Assembly: GCF_020880695.1 (NCBI RefSeq)
Contig: NZ_JAJIWO010000002.1
Location: 682,432-746,431, forward strand
Direction of reading: 5' to 3'
DNA from: Mucilaginibacter sp. UR6-11
Lineage (GTDB): Bacteria > Bacteroidota > Bacteroidia > Sphingobacteriales > Sphingobacteriaceae
DNA: 64,000 nucleotides
Positions 16,724 through 25,420 of the stretch are shown piece by piece. The notes under the pieces were generated by a model. The model was not told the DNA's origin, ran no database searches, and saw nothing but the letters and a program-made list of their open reading frames with translations. A program made the translations under genes and the position numbers. How positions within the stretch are numbered: position 1 is the first letter of the stretch; each line of letters opens with the position of its first letter.

Positions 16724-17152
16724 GTGTTGGTTGATTTATTGGTTGTTTAAAGAACAATCAATAACTACGGCTTTTGTTTGCTGCTGGTTTTATTAAATGA
16801 TTCCTGGCTGCTCTGTTTCGCTCCGCTTTTAGGCCGCGTCATCAGTGGAATTTAACCCCAAAAATTTCAAAACAGGTGATCCGCTTTTACTGATCCGCTC
16901 CTCAAAAAATGGCGAAAAACAGCCGTTTTACAATGCTTTGATTGACAGTAAATTAACTAAATTTTGAACCTGAAAGCCCAGACGAATAAGACTGATCCAA
17001 AGTGATCCGCTCTGAAAGCTAAAATGTTTATTTACAGCAGGTTAACTAAAACAGGTGATCCGGGTGATCCATATTTTTAAGTGGATCACCCGGTCTATAA
17101 ATGGGGCCGCTCCAGGTGTTACATCTGTACCTGCGACAGTACAAGTGGTACG
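16724..17152. other. Intergenic stretch with repeated TGATCCGCT words
   Basis: No gene seen. It contains several copies of the word tgatccgct (about 16876, 16891, 17002) and ends with a perfect hairpin at 17060-17093 built from the related word ggtgatcca. The stretch holds the upstream region of the beta-barrel gene and the downstream region of the lipoprotein gene. Confidence 0.7.
17060..17093. repeat. Perfect 12-bp hairpin (CCGGGTGATCCA)
   Basis: ccgggtgatcca and tggatcacccgg around a ten-base AT loop. It lies 60 bp after the stop of the minus-strand lipoprotein gene. There is no T-run, so a role as terminator is uncertain. Its core, ggtgatcca/tggatcacc, has a counterpart with one compensated base pair at 53743-53813. 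Confidence 0.8.
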
Positions 17153-17539
17153 CTATTTCTTCTTCTTTTCCTTGTCGGTATGATCGTAGATCTCAAACCT
17201 GGTCACTACCGAATCTTTATTAAAATAAACGATCAGGCTCTTTTTATGTACAGGTTTCTTGCGGCCATAGTTGTAGCTGTCGTCAATGAGCTGGTAGGTG
17301 AACTTCAGCGGGTCGCGCCGCTGCGGGCTGCCTAACGAATCAATCACCTGCCGGTAGGTCAGGCCCTTGATCTGGTGGTTAGCCATCAGGTCCTCCACGA
17401 TGTCATCGCGCAGCGGATAATCCAACCCGTCGCCATAGCTCCATTTCTGGCGGTCGAACTTGCTGCCACTGCCACATCCTGCCAGCGCGATAACGCCAAA
17501 CAGGCCAATTAGAAACTGAAACAACAACTTTTTTATCAT
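17153..17539 (-). CDS. BamE/SmpA-like small lipoprotein
   Basis: 128 aa with a lipoprotein signal peptide; the lipobox ends LAGC with C22 as the lipidated residue. Residues about 46-75 (LRDDIVEDLMANHQIKGLTY, then RQVIDSLGSP) look like the BamE/OmlA domain, in which G-x-T-x-x-x-V-x-x-x-L-G-x-P is the core. A basic lysine-rich tail follows. The family tends to act at the outer membrane, but assignment to the BAM complex would be over-reach here. It is divergent from the M28 peptidase gene with about 70 bp between starts. Confidence 0.75.
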   Translation of the reverse strand: MIKKLLFQFLIGLFGVIALAGCGSGSKFDRQKWSYGDGLDYPLRDDIVEDLMANHQIKGLTYRQVIDSLGSPQRRDPLKFTYQLIDDSYNYGRKKPVHKKSLIVYFNKDSVVTRFEIYDHTDKEKKKK

Positions 17540-17610
17540 AGCGCTAATTTACAATCAAAACTAATAAAGCCATTGCGTAAATTCTTATATTCGTTAAAAT
17601 CAAAATTAAC

Positions 17611-19254
17611 ATGATCAGATTTACGCAACGCCTGCTGTTAGCTGTTACGGCTATAACGGCTGTCTCCTGTAGCCAAAATAAAACTGTTGATGAGCAGGAC
17701 GGTTTATCCGCTTTCAATAAAGACAGCCTTATCAATCATATCAAAGTTCTGTCGTCTGACGAGTACAAGGGTCGCCGCCCCTTTACCGAAGGAGAGGTGA
17801 AGACCATTGCTTATCTTGAAAAAACCTATAAGGGCCTGGGGCTTGAGCCCGGGAACGGCAGCAGTTACCTGCAGGATGTGCCGATGGTTGAGATCACGCC
17901 TAAGTCGGTGTCGCCATTAAAGGTACAATCTGCAAAAGGCAGCTTCGAACTTAAAAACATGGACGATTTTGTGATGTGGACCGAACGTACCGATACCCTG
18001 CAAACATTAAACAACGATGACGTGGTATTTGCCGGTTTTGGCGTTGTGGCCCCCGAATATAACTGGAACGACTATGCCGGCCTTGATGTAAAAGGCAAAG
18101 TAGTAATGGTGATGGTGAATGACCCGGGTTTTGAAACCGGCGACACCACCCTGTTTAAAGGTAAAACCATGACTTACTACGGCCGCTGGACCTATAAATT
18201 TGAAGAAGCCGCCCGGCAGGGTGCAAAGGGTTGTATCATTGTGCATAATACCGCTGCTGCGTCGTATCCGTTCCATGTGGTACAAAACTCAAACGGCGGC
18301 GTTAAGCTGTATTTAGATAAAAGGGCAAGCCATACCTACCAGTTGGCCATGCAGGGGTGGGTGACCCACGAAAGTGCCGTTAAAATATTACAGGCGGGCG
18401 GGAAAGATACAAGCGTGCTGCATACTGCCAACCAACATGGTTTTAAAGGATTTAATACCGGTGTTAAGCTAACTGAGACCTTGAAAGCTAAAGCGGTATT
18501 CAATAAGTCGCATAACGTAGTAGCCAAAATAACCGGTACCAAGCGCCCTGATGAATATATTATTTACACTGCGCACTGGGATCACCTGGGTGTAGGTAAG
18601 CCTGATGCCAAAGGCGATACGATTTATAACGGCGCCCTGGACAACGCCAGCGGGACAGCCGCCATTTTAGAAATTGCCCGCGCGTTTAAAAGCCTGAAAA
18701 CTCCACCCGAAAGAACGGTTATCTTCCTTTCGGTAACAGCCGAGGAGCAGGGTTTGCTGGGTTCTGAATATTATGGTGAAAACCCAATTTATCCGCTGAA
18801 CAAAACAGTAGCCAATATTAACATCGATGGGTTTAATAACATAGGTAAAACCAGGGATGTAACCATATCAGGAAGCGGGCAATCGCAACTGGAGGACTAT
18901 TTAAAAGATCAGCTTAAAAAAGACGGACGCTACCTGGCGCCGGAAGCGCACCCGGAGGCAGGCCATTATTTCAGGTCTGACCATTTTAGTTTTGCAAAGG
19001 TTGGCGTACCGTCAATCACTATTGGCGGAGGAATTGATAACGTTGAAAAAGGTAAAGAATACGGTAAAAAAAAGCAGGAGGAATATATAGCTGTACGCTA
19101 CCATCAGCCTGCCGATCAGTTTGATTCAACATGGAATCTGGACGGCGGTTTGGAAGATATTGAATTGATATTTAAGATAGGGAAGCGCCTTGCCTTTGAA
19201 ACCAGCTTCCCGCAATGGAACGCGGGATCAGAGTTTAAGAAGCTGAGGAAGTAA
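17611..19254 (+). CDS. M28 family zinc peptidase lipoprotein with PA domain
   Basis: 547-aa probable lipoprotein (lipobox AVSC, C20), so anchored to a membrane facing the periplasm or outside. A protease-associated (PA) domain covers roughly residues 130-260. The M28 zinc site follows: HWDHLG near 320, GALDNASG with the bridging Asp, TAEEQGLLGSEYY with the catalytic Glu pair, NIDGF, and SDHFSFAKVGVPS near the end. All ligands are intact. The family contains aminopeptidases releasing N-terminal residues from peptides. A weak hairpin at 19263-19289 follows the stop. Confidence 0.93.
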   Translation: MIRFTQRLLLAVTAITAVSCSQNKTVDEQDGLSAFNKDSLINHIKVLSSDEYKGRRPFTEGEVKTIAYLEKTYKGLGLEPGNGSSYLQDVPMVEITPKSVSPLKVQSAKGSFELKNMDDFVMWTERTDTLQTLNNDDVVFAGFGVVAPEYNWNDYAGLDVKGKVVMVMVNDPGFETGDTTLFKGKTMTYYGRWTYKFEEAARQGAKGCIIVHNTAAASYPFHVVQNSNGGVKLYLDKRASHTYQLAMQGWVTHESAVKILQAGGKDTSVLHTANQHGFKGFNTGVKLTETLKAKAVFNKSHNVVAKITGTKRPDEYIIYTAHWDHLGVGKPDAKGDTIYNGALDNASGTAAILEIARAFKSLKTPPERTVIFLSVTAEEQGLLGSEYYGENPIYPLNKTVANINIDGFNNIGKTRDVTISGSGQSQLEDYLKDQLKKDGRYLAPEAHPEAGHYFRSDHFSFAKVGVPSITIGGGIDNVEKGKEYGKKKQEEYIAVRYHQPADQFDSTWNLDGGLEDIELIFKIGKRLAFETSFPQWNAGSEFKKLRK

Positions 19255-19262
19255 ATAGGAGA

Positions 19263-19289
19263 ACAGGCCTCTTCAAATGAGGGGCCTGT
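19263..19289. terminator. Weak hairpin between convergent M28 and thrC genes
   Basis: acaggcctc and gaggggcctgt pair with a small bulge around a seven-base loop. Both flanking genes end here, so it could serve both. T-runs are poor on either side. Confidence 0.4.
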
Positions 19290-19337
19290 ATTATTGGTTC
19301 CACGCCTGGCTTACCCGCCTTCTTCTGGTGTGGCTGG

Positions 19338-20648
19338 TTAATTATTCTTCAATAAATAATCTTTAAATCCTTCAAAATCTTTACCCAACGCAACTGATTG
19401 CTTCGACTTAGTCTGCAGCTCTTTTACCTGGGCCGGTGTATCAATTTGCGCCGCGATCTCCTGCGGGAAAACACCAGGGAATTTGCAGGGATGCGCAGTT
19501 GATAAAAATATACCCGCGGTGCCATCAGCATGTACATCCTGCTGATAATCTTTTAAGGCCTGCCAGGCAATAGCAGTATGCGGGCAGACCACATATTTAT
19601 AGTGGTCATACACGGCTTTGATAGCGGCAGTGGTTTCGTCGTCGGTAAAGCTGTAACCTGTTACCAGCTTGTTGAGCCCGCTCATGTCGTCTTTAAACAT
19701 GTCAGCAATGCGTACCCAGTTACTCGGGTTGCCCACATCCATGGCGTTTGATAGCGTAGCTACTGATGGTTTAGGTTGATAAATGCCGTTCTTTAAAAAT
19801 TGGGGTACTGTATCATTAGCATTGGTGGCGGCAATAAACCGTTCGACAGGCAAGCCCATTTTCCAGGCTAATAAACCTGCGCCAATATTTCCAAAATTAC
19901 CACTGGGAACAGAGAAAACGATTTTGCTCTTCCCTTGCTTTAAAGCCTGTGCGTAGGCGTTAAAGTAATAAAAGGTTTGTGGTATTAGCCGGGCAATGTT
20001 AATAGAGTTGGCAGATGTTAAACGATACCGGGCATTCAATTCGGCATCTGTAAATGCTTGTTTCACCAATGCCTGGCAATCGTCAAACGTGCCGTCAATC
20101 TCCAATGCGCGGATATTTTGGCCGTTGGTAGTTAATTGCAGCTCCTGTATGTCGCTTACTTTGCCTTTTGGATACAATATCGTAACACGGGTATTCGGTA
20201 CGCCCAGGAAGCCCAGGGCTACGGCGCCGCCGGTATCGCCCGAGGTGGCCACCAATACATCCAGTTGTTTCTCGCCTTCTTCCAGGAAATAACTCATTAC
20301 CCGGCTCATAAAGCGGGCGCCAAAATCTTTAAATGCTAGCGATGGCCCGTGGAAAAGCTCCAATACAAAAACATCTTCTTCCAGCTTTACAATAGGCGCA
20401 TAAAAGTTGATGGCGTCATCTATAATCGCTTTCAGTTCGTCGGCCGGAATATCATCACCCAATAAATTTTGCGCCACATGAAAAGCAATTTCAGGCAGGG
20501 TATAGCCATCCAGATTGTTGATAAACTTATCATCCAGGCGGGGGATAGTAACGGGCATATATAACCCCTTATCCTGCGGCATGCTGTTAAATACCGCGTC
20601 TTTAAAACTCACGCGGCTCAAGGTATTATTGGTACTGTAAAATTTCAT
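19338..20648 (-). CDS. thrC: Threonine synthase
   Basis: PLP-dependent conversion of O-phosphohomoserine to threonine, last step of the pathway. 436 aa with the PLP-binding lysine in LAFKDFGARF (K107) and the phosphate-binding loop SGDTGGAVALGF. The length fits the short threonine synthases without an N-terminal regulatory domain. It is third in the thrA-thrB-thrC operon, 61 nt after thrB, and so comes under the attenuator at 24195-24224. Confidence 0.96.
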   Translation of the reverse strand: MKFYSTNNTLSRVSFKDAVFNSMPQDKGLYMPVTIPRLDDKFINNLDGYTLPEIAFHVAQNLLGDDIPADELKAIIDDAINFYAPIVKLEEDVFVLELFHGPSLAFKDFGARFMSRVMSYFLEEGEKQLDVLVATSGDTGGAVALGFLGVPNTRVTILYPKGKVSDIQELQLTTNGQNIRALEIDGTFDDCQALVKQAFTDAELNARYRLTSANSINIARLIPQTFYYFNAYAQALKQGKSKIVFSVPSGNFGNIGAGLLAWKMGLPVERFIAATNANDTVPQFLKNGIYQPKPSVATLSNAMDVGNPSNWVRIADMFKDDMSGLNKLVTGYSFTDDETTAAIKAVYDHYKYVVCPHTAIAWQALKDYQQDVHADGTAGIFLSTAHPCKFPGVFPQEIAAQIDTPAQVKELQTKSKQSVALGKDFEGFKDYLLKNN

Positions 20649-20709
20649 TTGATTTTGGATGACGGTTGTTCTATTTCAGATTTCTGACTTTTTTTATTTT
20701 GACTTTAAC

Positions 20710-21693
20710 TTACCCTATTACCTTCGGCCCCGCATCATTTATTGGAGACACATAGCCGTTTGATCCGATCTTGATACCGGTTAAATGCCGTTGCAGTTTT
20801 AGGGTGATGGCATGTGCGGTGGCTTCATCGCGGGTAAAAGCAAATACTGATGGGCCGGAACCGGATATGCCAAAGCTTATTGCGCCCAGCTCCATCGCCA
20901 TTTCGCGCATTTTATAAAAATCGGGTATCAGCATGGAGCGTACCGGCTCAACCAGCACGTCCTGCATGCTGCGCCCTATCAGGTCCAGATCGTTCATAAA
21001 TAAACCGCTTACCAAACCGGCTATATTACCCCATTGGGTAACGGCATCTTTCATGTTAATTTTTGTTCGGATGATTTGCCTGGCCTCGCGGGTTGGCACA
21101 TCAACATCCGGGAAAACTATAGCACAATACAGCTCTTTTGGATGCGGTAGCCGTACCACATCAAGCGGTTCATAGCTGCGTACCAATACAAATCCGCCAA
21201 ATAAAGCAGGGGCAACATTATCAGCATGCCCATGGCCGCAAGCCATTTCTTCACCCTTCATGGCGAAGGGAAGCTGGTGGATAGGGTCGCTGGTATCGCC
21301 CAGTAAAGTCTTGGCTGCAAATAAACCGGCAACAGTACTGGCCGAGCTCGAACCCAAACCACTGCCGATGGGCATGTTTTTATGCAACTCAATATCCAAA
21401 CCTAAATCGGTACGTCCAATGCTTTCCAGGTAGTGCTTAACACTCACGCTTACGGTGTTTTTAGCCGGGTCCATGGGTAAACGGCCATCATCGCCGGTAA
21501 TTTTACTGATGGTGATACCCGGTTTATGGGTAACCCGCATAACAACCTCGTCGCCCGGCGCATTAACTGCGAAACCCAGAACATCAAATCCGCATACGAC
21601 ATTGGCGACAGTCGCCGGTGCAAAGACCTGGATGCTGGTGCCTGCTTTCGCATCAGCAACCGGTGACTTCAATTCTTGTATATTATCTTCCAT
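20710..21693 (-). CDS. thrB: Homoserine kinase
   Basis: ATP-dependent phosphorylation of homoserine (GHMP kinase family). 327 aa; the ATP loop PIGSGLGSSSAS is intact, and the C-terminal GISGSGPSVFAF motif of GHMP kinases is present. The start is 19 nt after the thrA stop, giving tight coupling to the enzyme that makes homoserine. A 22-residue lead-in precedes the core (VFAPATVANVVCGFDVLGFA). Confidence 0.96.
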   Translation of the reverse strand: MEDNIQELKSPVADAKAGTSIQVFAPATVANVVCGFDVLGFAVNAPGDEVVMRVTHKPGITISKITGDDGRLPMDPAKNTVSVSVKHYLESIGRTDLGLDIELHKNMPIGSGLGSSSASTVAGLFAAKTLLGDTSDPIHQLPFAMKGEEMACGHGHADNVAPALFGGFVLVRSYEPLDVVRLPHPKELYCAIVFPDVDVPTREARQIIRTKINMKDAVTQWGNIAGLVSGLFMNDLDLIGRSMQDVLVEPVRSMLIPDFYKMREMAMELGAISFGISGSGPSVFAFTRDEATAHAITLKLQRHLTGIKIGSNGYVSPINDAGPKVIG

Positions 21694-21712
21694 AACAATA
21701 TTTCATGGGCTG

Positions 21713-24172
21713 TTAATTAGCCCCAACATTAATCAAATCAGCGAATACACCCGCGGCGGTAACTTCTGCGCCCGCGCCGGGGCCCTTAATAACCAGCGGC
21801 CGCTCTTTATACCTGTCAGTGGTAAACGATATGATATTATCACTGCCCGACAGCATGTAGAAAGGATGGTTCTCATCAACCATCTCTAAAGTGATGGATG
21901 CTTTACCATCTTCCAGCTTACCTATATATCTTAACACTTTGCCATCGGCCTCCGCGCGATTTTTAATAGCGGCAAAAAAGGCGTCTTCGGTTATCAGGGT
22001 TTTATAAAAATCTTCCACACTTTCTGCATCCAGGCAAGCCTGCGGTAACATGCTTTCTATAGCTACATCCGAAGTTTCTAAAGCATAACCTGCATCGCGC
22101 GCAAGGATGAGCATTTTGCGCATAAAGTCGGTACCGCGCAGGTCGTCGCGCGGGTCGGGCTCGGTGTAGCCTTTTTCCTGCGCCAGTTTAACGGTGTCAT
22201 GAAAGTTGGCATCGCCTCTGAAATTATTAAACAGAAAAGATATGGTGCCCGATAAGATAGCCTCTATCTTTTGTACTCTGTCGCCGCTGTTCATCAAATC
22301 CTTTAATGTGCGGATAATGGGTAAACCCGCGCCCACGTTGGTTTCATAAAAGAAATCAACCCCGTGCTGGCGTGCGCTGTCCCTGAATGTTTTGTACTGC
22401 TCATAGGGCCCCGAATTACCAATTTTATTACAGGTGACAATAGAGATGGTCGATTTTAAAACATCCTCATAAAAGGCAATAGGTTTGGGGCTGGCAGTGT
22501 TGTCAATAAACACGCAGTTAGGCAGGTTCATGCTCTTCATCTTGGCGATGAACGCGGGCAGGTCGGCTTGTTCGTCCGATGCCTCCAATGTTTGTTCCCA
22601 ATTATTCAACGGGATACCGTCCTCATTGAAAACCATTTTGCGGGTATTGCTTATGCCGGCTATTTTAACCTGTATGCCATTGTTGTCGTGTAAAAATGCG
22701 GTGTGTGCGTTTAATTGTTTAAATAAAGTTTTGCCGATGTTGCCGGTACCTAAACAAAAAGCATGAAGTGTTTTGGTTAGTTGCACAAAGAATGCGTCGT
22801 GTACCGCATTTAAAGCTTTCGCCAGGTCGGTGGCCGAGATGATCACAGAAATGTTGTACTCTGACGATCCCTGCGCAATGGCTCGTACATTAACCCCGTT
22901 ACGGCCCAATGAATGAAATAGTTTGCCGGATACACCCGGGGTTTCTTTCATGTTCTCGCCAACAACGGCCAGTATGGCCAGGTCTTTTTCTATCTCTACA
23001 TGCTCCAGTTTTTTGGCCAGCAGTTCCAGCTCAAACTCTTGTTCAATTACCAGGCGGGCACGCTCGGTATCGCCGGGCGATACGGCAAAAGTAATGCTAT
23101 GTTCAGACGATGACTGCGTAATCAATATCACGTTGATCTGCTCGCGGGCCAGCAAGGAAAACAACCGGCCGCTAAAGCCCGATTTGCCTACCATACCGCT
23201 GCCCTCAACATTTAATATGCTGATGTTGTTGATAGACGAGATCCCCTTTATAGCCAGGCTTGACGGTTTGCAAACGTGCTGTATCACCGTACCCTCAAAT
23301 TCGGGCTCGAAAGTGTTTTTAATAACAATGGGGATCTTCTTTAAAAACGCCGGGATCATAGTCGGCGGATAAATAACCTTCGCGCCGAAATAGGATAATT
23401 CCATTGCTTCGGTATAGGTGAGCTCGGTTAATGAGAAAGCCTTTTTCACCATGCGCGGGTCGGCGGTCATCATGCCGTTAACGTCGGTCCAGATCTGGAT
23501 CTCGGTGGCGTTAAGTGCCGCGCCAAAAATAGCCGCGGTATAGTCACTGCCACCACGGCCCAGGGTGGTTAGCTGGCCCGCGTCATTGCTGGCAATAAAG
23601 CCGGTAACAAATAAGGTTTTGCCTTTATTTTCCTGGTAAAGCCCGCGGATCAGCTGTTCGCTTAATTCGGTATTTACTTTGGCCTGGCCAAATGAACTAT
23701 CGGTCTTTATAACTTCCGAAGCGTCAACAAAAACTGCCGGGAAATATTGCGCCGCAATTTTGCTGATCATCAAGGTCGAGCAGCGCTCGCCATAACTTAT
23801 TACCAGGTCGCGTGTTTTTGGGGTAAGCTCACGCAAGGTTAATATGCCCTGCAGCAATTCTTCCAGGTGGTTAAAGTTGATCTTTAAACGGGTTAGCGCC
23901 GGGTTTTGGTCACGGATCTCTAAAAGGCTTTTTACGATATCAAAATGACGCTGTTCCAAGCCCGCCAGTTGTAGGGCAAAATCATTGCCTTTTGCGGCCT
24001 CTTCGGCCATAGCAATCAACTGGTTGGTTACACCACTCATGGCTGATAATACAACCACCGGTTTATCAGCAGTGGCTTGCCTAACTTCGTCCTCCTTTTG
24101 CAGGATGTTTAACAGGGTTTGAATACTTTCGACCGAACCTACGGATGTCCCGCCAAATTTTAGAATTTTCAT
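21713..24172 (-). CDS. thrA: Bifunctional aspartokinase / homoserine dehydrogenase
   Basis: 819 aa, the size of fused ThrA/MetL enzymes. Aspartokinase comes first: KFGGTSVGSVE at the N-terminus and SYGERCSTLMI near 130. Paired ACT domains lie at about 310-460 (for example ILNVEGSGMVGKSGFSGRLF), the usual site of threonine feedback inhibition. Homoserine dehydrogenase follows from about 465, with the NAD(P) motif GTGNIGKTLF and the catalytic region GTISFLFNNF. It supplies homoserine for both threonine and methionine. First structural gene of the thr operon, directly after the leader peptide and attenuator. Confidence 0.96.
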   Translation of the reverse strand: MKILKFGGTSVGSVESIQTLLNILQKEDEVRQATADKPVVVLSAMSGVTNQLIAMAEEAAKGNDFALQLAGLEQRHFDIVKSLLEIRDQNPALTRLKINFNHLEELLQGILTLRELTPKTRDLVISYGERCSTLMISKIAAQYFPAVFVDASEVIKTDSSFGQAKVNTELSEQLIRGLYQENKGKTLFVTGFIASNDAGQLTTLGRGGSDYTAAIFGAALNATEIQIWTDVNGMMTADPRMVKKAFSLTELTYTEAMELSYFGAKVIYPPTMIPAFLKKIPIVIKNTFEPEFEGTVIQHVCKPSSLAIKGISSINNISILNVEGSGMVGKSGFSGRLFSLLAREQINVILITQSSSEHSITFAVSPGDTERARLVIEQEFELELLAKKLEHVEIEKDLAILAVVGENMKETPGVSGKLFHSLGRNGVNVRAIAQGSSEYNISVIISATDLAKALNAVHDAFFVQLTKTLHAFCLGTGNIGKTLFKQLNAHTAFLHDNNGIQVKIAGISNTRKMVFNEDGIPLNNWEQTLEASDEQADLPAFIAKMKSMNLPNCVFIDNTASPKPIAFYEDVLKSTISIVTCNKIGNSGPYEQYKTFRDSARQHGVDFFYETNVGAGLPIIRTLKDLMNSGDRVQKIEAILSGTISFLFNNFRGDANFHDTVKLAQEKGYTEPDPRDDLRGTDFMRKMLILARDAGYALETSDVAIESMLPQACLDAESVEDFYKTLITEDAFFAAIKNRAEADGKVLRYIGKLEDGKASITLEMVDENHPFYMLSGSDNIISFTTDRYKERPLVIKGPGAGAEVTAAGVFADLINVGAN

Positions 24173-24194
24173 TTGTAAGTATATTTAAAACAAA

Positions 24195-24224
24195 AGCGCC
24201 TTCCTCTGTGTGGAGGAAGGCGCT
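24195..24224 (-). terminator. thr operon attenuator
   Basis: On the minus strand AGCGCCTTCCTCC pairs with GAGGAAGGCGCT and is followed by TTTTGTTTT, a good intrinsic terminator about 20 bases before the thrA start. The 5' arm contains CTTCCTCC, which is exactly complementary to GGAGGAAG formed by the last codons of the threonine leader peptide (about 24265-24273). Pairing of that segment with the arm gives the antiterminator. Confidence 0.88.
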
Positions 24225-24261
24225 CATGTGGTTTTTATTTTTATGTCTTTACACCATACGA

Positions 24262-24327
24262 TTATCTTCCTCCGAGGCTATAGCCGGTGGTGGTTGTAAT
24301 CGTTGTTGTTGTGTTAATCAGTTTCAT
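24262..24327 (-). CDS. thrL: thr operon leader peptide
   Basis: 21 codons reading MKLINTTTTITTTTG followed by YSLGGR and TAA. Eight of the 21 residues are threonine, plus two isoleucines, closely resembling the E. coli ThrL design. Ribosomes lacking charged threonine tRNA would stall in the Thr run and leave the Gly-Gly-Arg codons free to pair with the terminator arm, letting transcription proceed into thrA. With enough threonine the ribosome reaches the stop and covers this segment, so the terminator forms. Type of control inferred from the sequence. Confidence 0.88.
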   Translation of the reverse strand: MKLINTTTTITTTTGYSLGGR

Positions 24328-24424
24328 ATAATGTCTGTAAAGTAAGTAGATATTTATTTAATAAGCAAGGATTAAATAAAAAAAGTACGATTGAAGGTAA
24401 AAAGGCTAATTTTGCTCTAATACA

Positions 24425-25345
24425 ATGCAGGGACTAATTACAAAATCAACCGGAAGCTGGTACCAGGTGCGAACACCTGAAGGAGCAAGATATGATTGCC
24501 GGATTAAAGGGATATTCCGTACAAAAGGTATAACCACCACCAATCCGCTGGCTGTTGGCGATATTGTTGATTTTGATCTGGAGCCCGAGCAGCAGACAGG
24601 TGTTATCACTAAGCTGCATCAGCGTAAAAACTATATCATCCGTAAATCCATTAACCTGTCAAAACAGGCGCAAATTATTGCCGCCAATCTCGACCAGGCT
24701 TTATTGGTAGTTACGTTGGCTTCGCCGCGGACTTCACTGGGGTTTATAGACCGTTTCCTGGTAACTGCCGAAGCTTATGGCATCCCGGCAAGACTCATCT
24801 ATAATAAGCTTGATCTGTTTAGCGATGAAGGCTTGGCTATACTGGCCGATTACCGGGAGGTTTATGAAAAAATCGGCTATCCCTGCTATGAGGTTTCGGC
24901 TTTGGAAGGCACCAACATCAGCCTGGTGCAGGATCTGTTAAAAGATAAGGTAACTTTATTCTCGGGTCATTCGGGCGTAGGTAAATCAAGTTTGATCAAT
25001 GCTTTGTTGCCCGACCTGGAACTACGCACCAGCGAAGTGTCTGAATGGAGCGACAAGGGTACGCATACCACCACTTTTGCCGAAATGTTTGAACTGCCGC
25101 AGGGCGGATTTATAATTGACACCCCCGGCATACGCGAATTGGGCGTGATAGATATTGAAAAGCAGGAACTGGGCCATTTCTTCCCGGAGATGCGCAGCCG
25201 CATGCGCAATTGTAAATTTAACAACTGCCAGCATATCAATGAGCCGGGTTGTGCGGTATTGGCCGCATTGGAGAACGGCGAAATTGAACTATCCCGTTAT
25301 GAAAGCTATTTGAGCATTTATAACGGGAATGATACGCGGGCATAG
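24425..25345 (+). CDS. rsgA: Small-ribosomal-subunit-dependent GTPase A
   Basis: 306-aa circularly permuted GTPase (YjeQ/RsgA) that acts late in 30S subunit assembly. N-terminal OB-fold (about 1-65), then G-motifs in permuted order: YNKLDL (G4), GHSGVGKSSLINAL (G1), DTPGIREL (G3). The C-terminal zinc knuckle is CKFNNCQHINEPGC. Length is normal. A TAATTTTG box (24407-24414) matching the Bacteroidota -7 consensus ends only ten bases before the ATG, suggesting a very short 5' leader. The gene is divergent from the thr operon leader. Confidence 0.95.
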   Translation: MQGLITKSTGSWYQVRTPEGARYDCRIKGIFRTKGITTTNPLAVGDIVDFDLEPEQQTGVITKLHQRKNYIIRKSINLSKQAQIIAANLDQALLVVTLASPRTSLGFIDRFLVTAEAYGIPARLIYNKLDLFSDEGLAILADYREVYEKIGYPCYEVSALEGTNISLVQDLLKDKVTLFSGHSGVGKSSLINALLPDLELRTSEVSEWSDKGTHTTTFAEMFELPQGGFIIDTPGIRELGVIDIEKQELGHFFPEMRSRMRNCKFNNCQHINEPGCAVLAALENGEIELSRYESYLSIYNGNDTRA

Positions 25346-25420
25346 CTACCGTAAATTATTGGGTTTTGAAAACCCAATGCCCGCTTAATAAGTTATAATA
25401 GTTGTAATAAACCAATTATC

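Noticed and set aside
16488..16757. 89-residue frame overlapping the start of the beta-barrel gene
   Set aside because: It is out of frame with a gene that has a clear signal peptide, and its composition (many His, Pro, Arg) is typical of a shifted frame.
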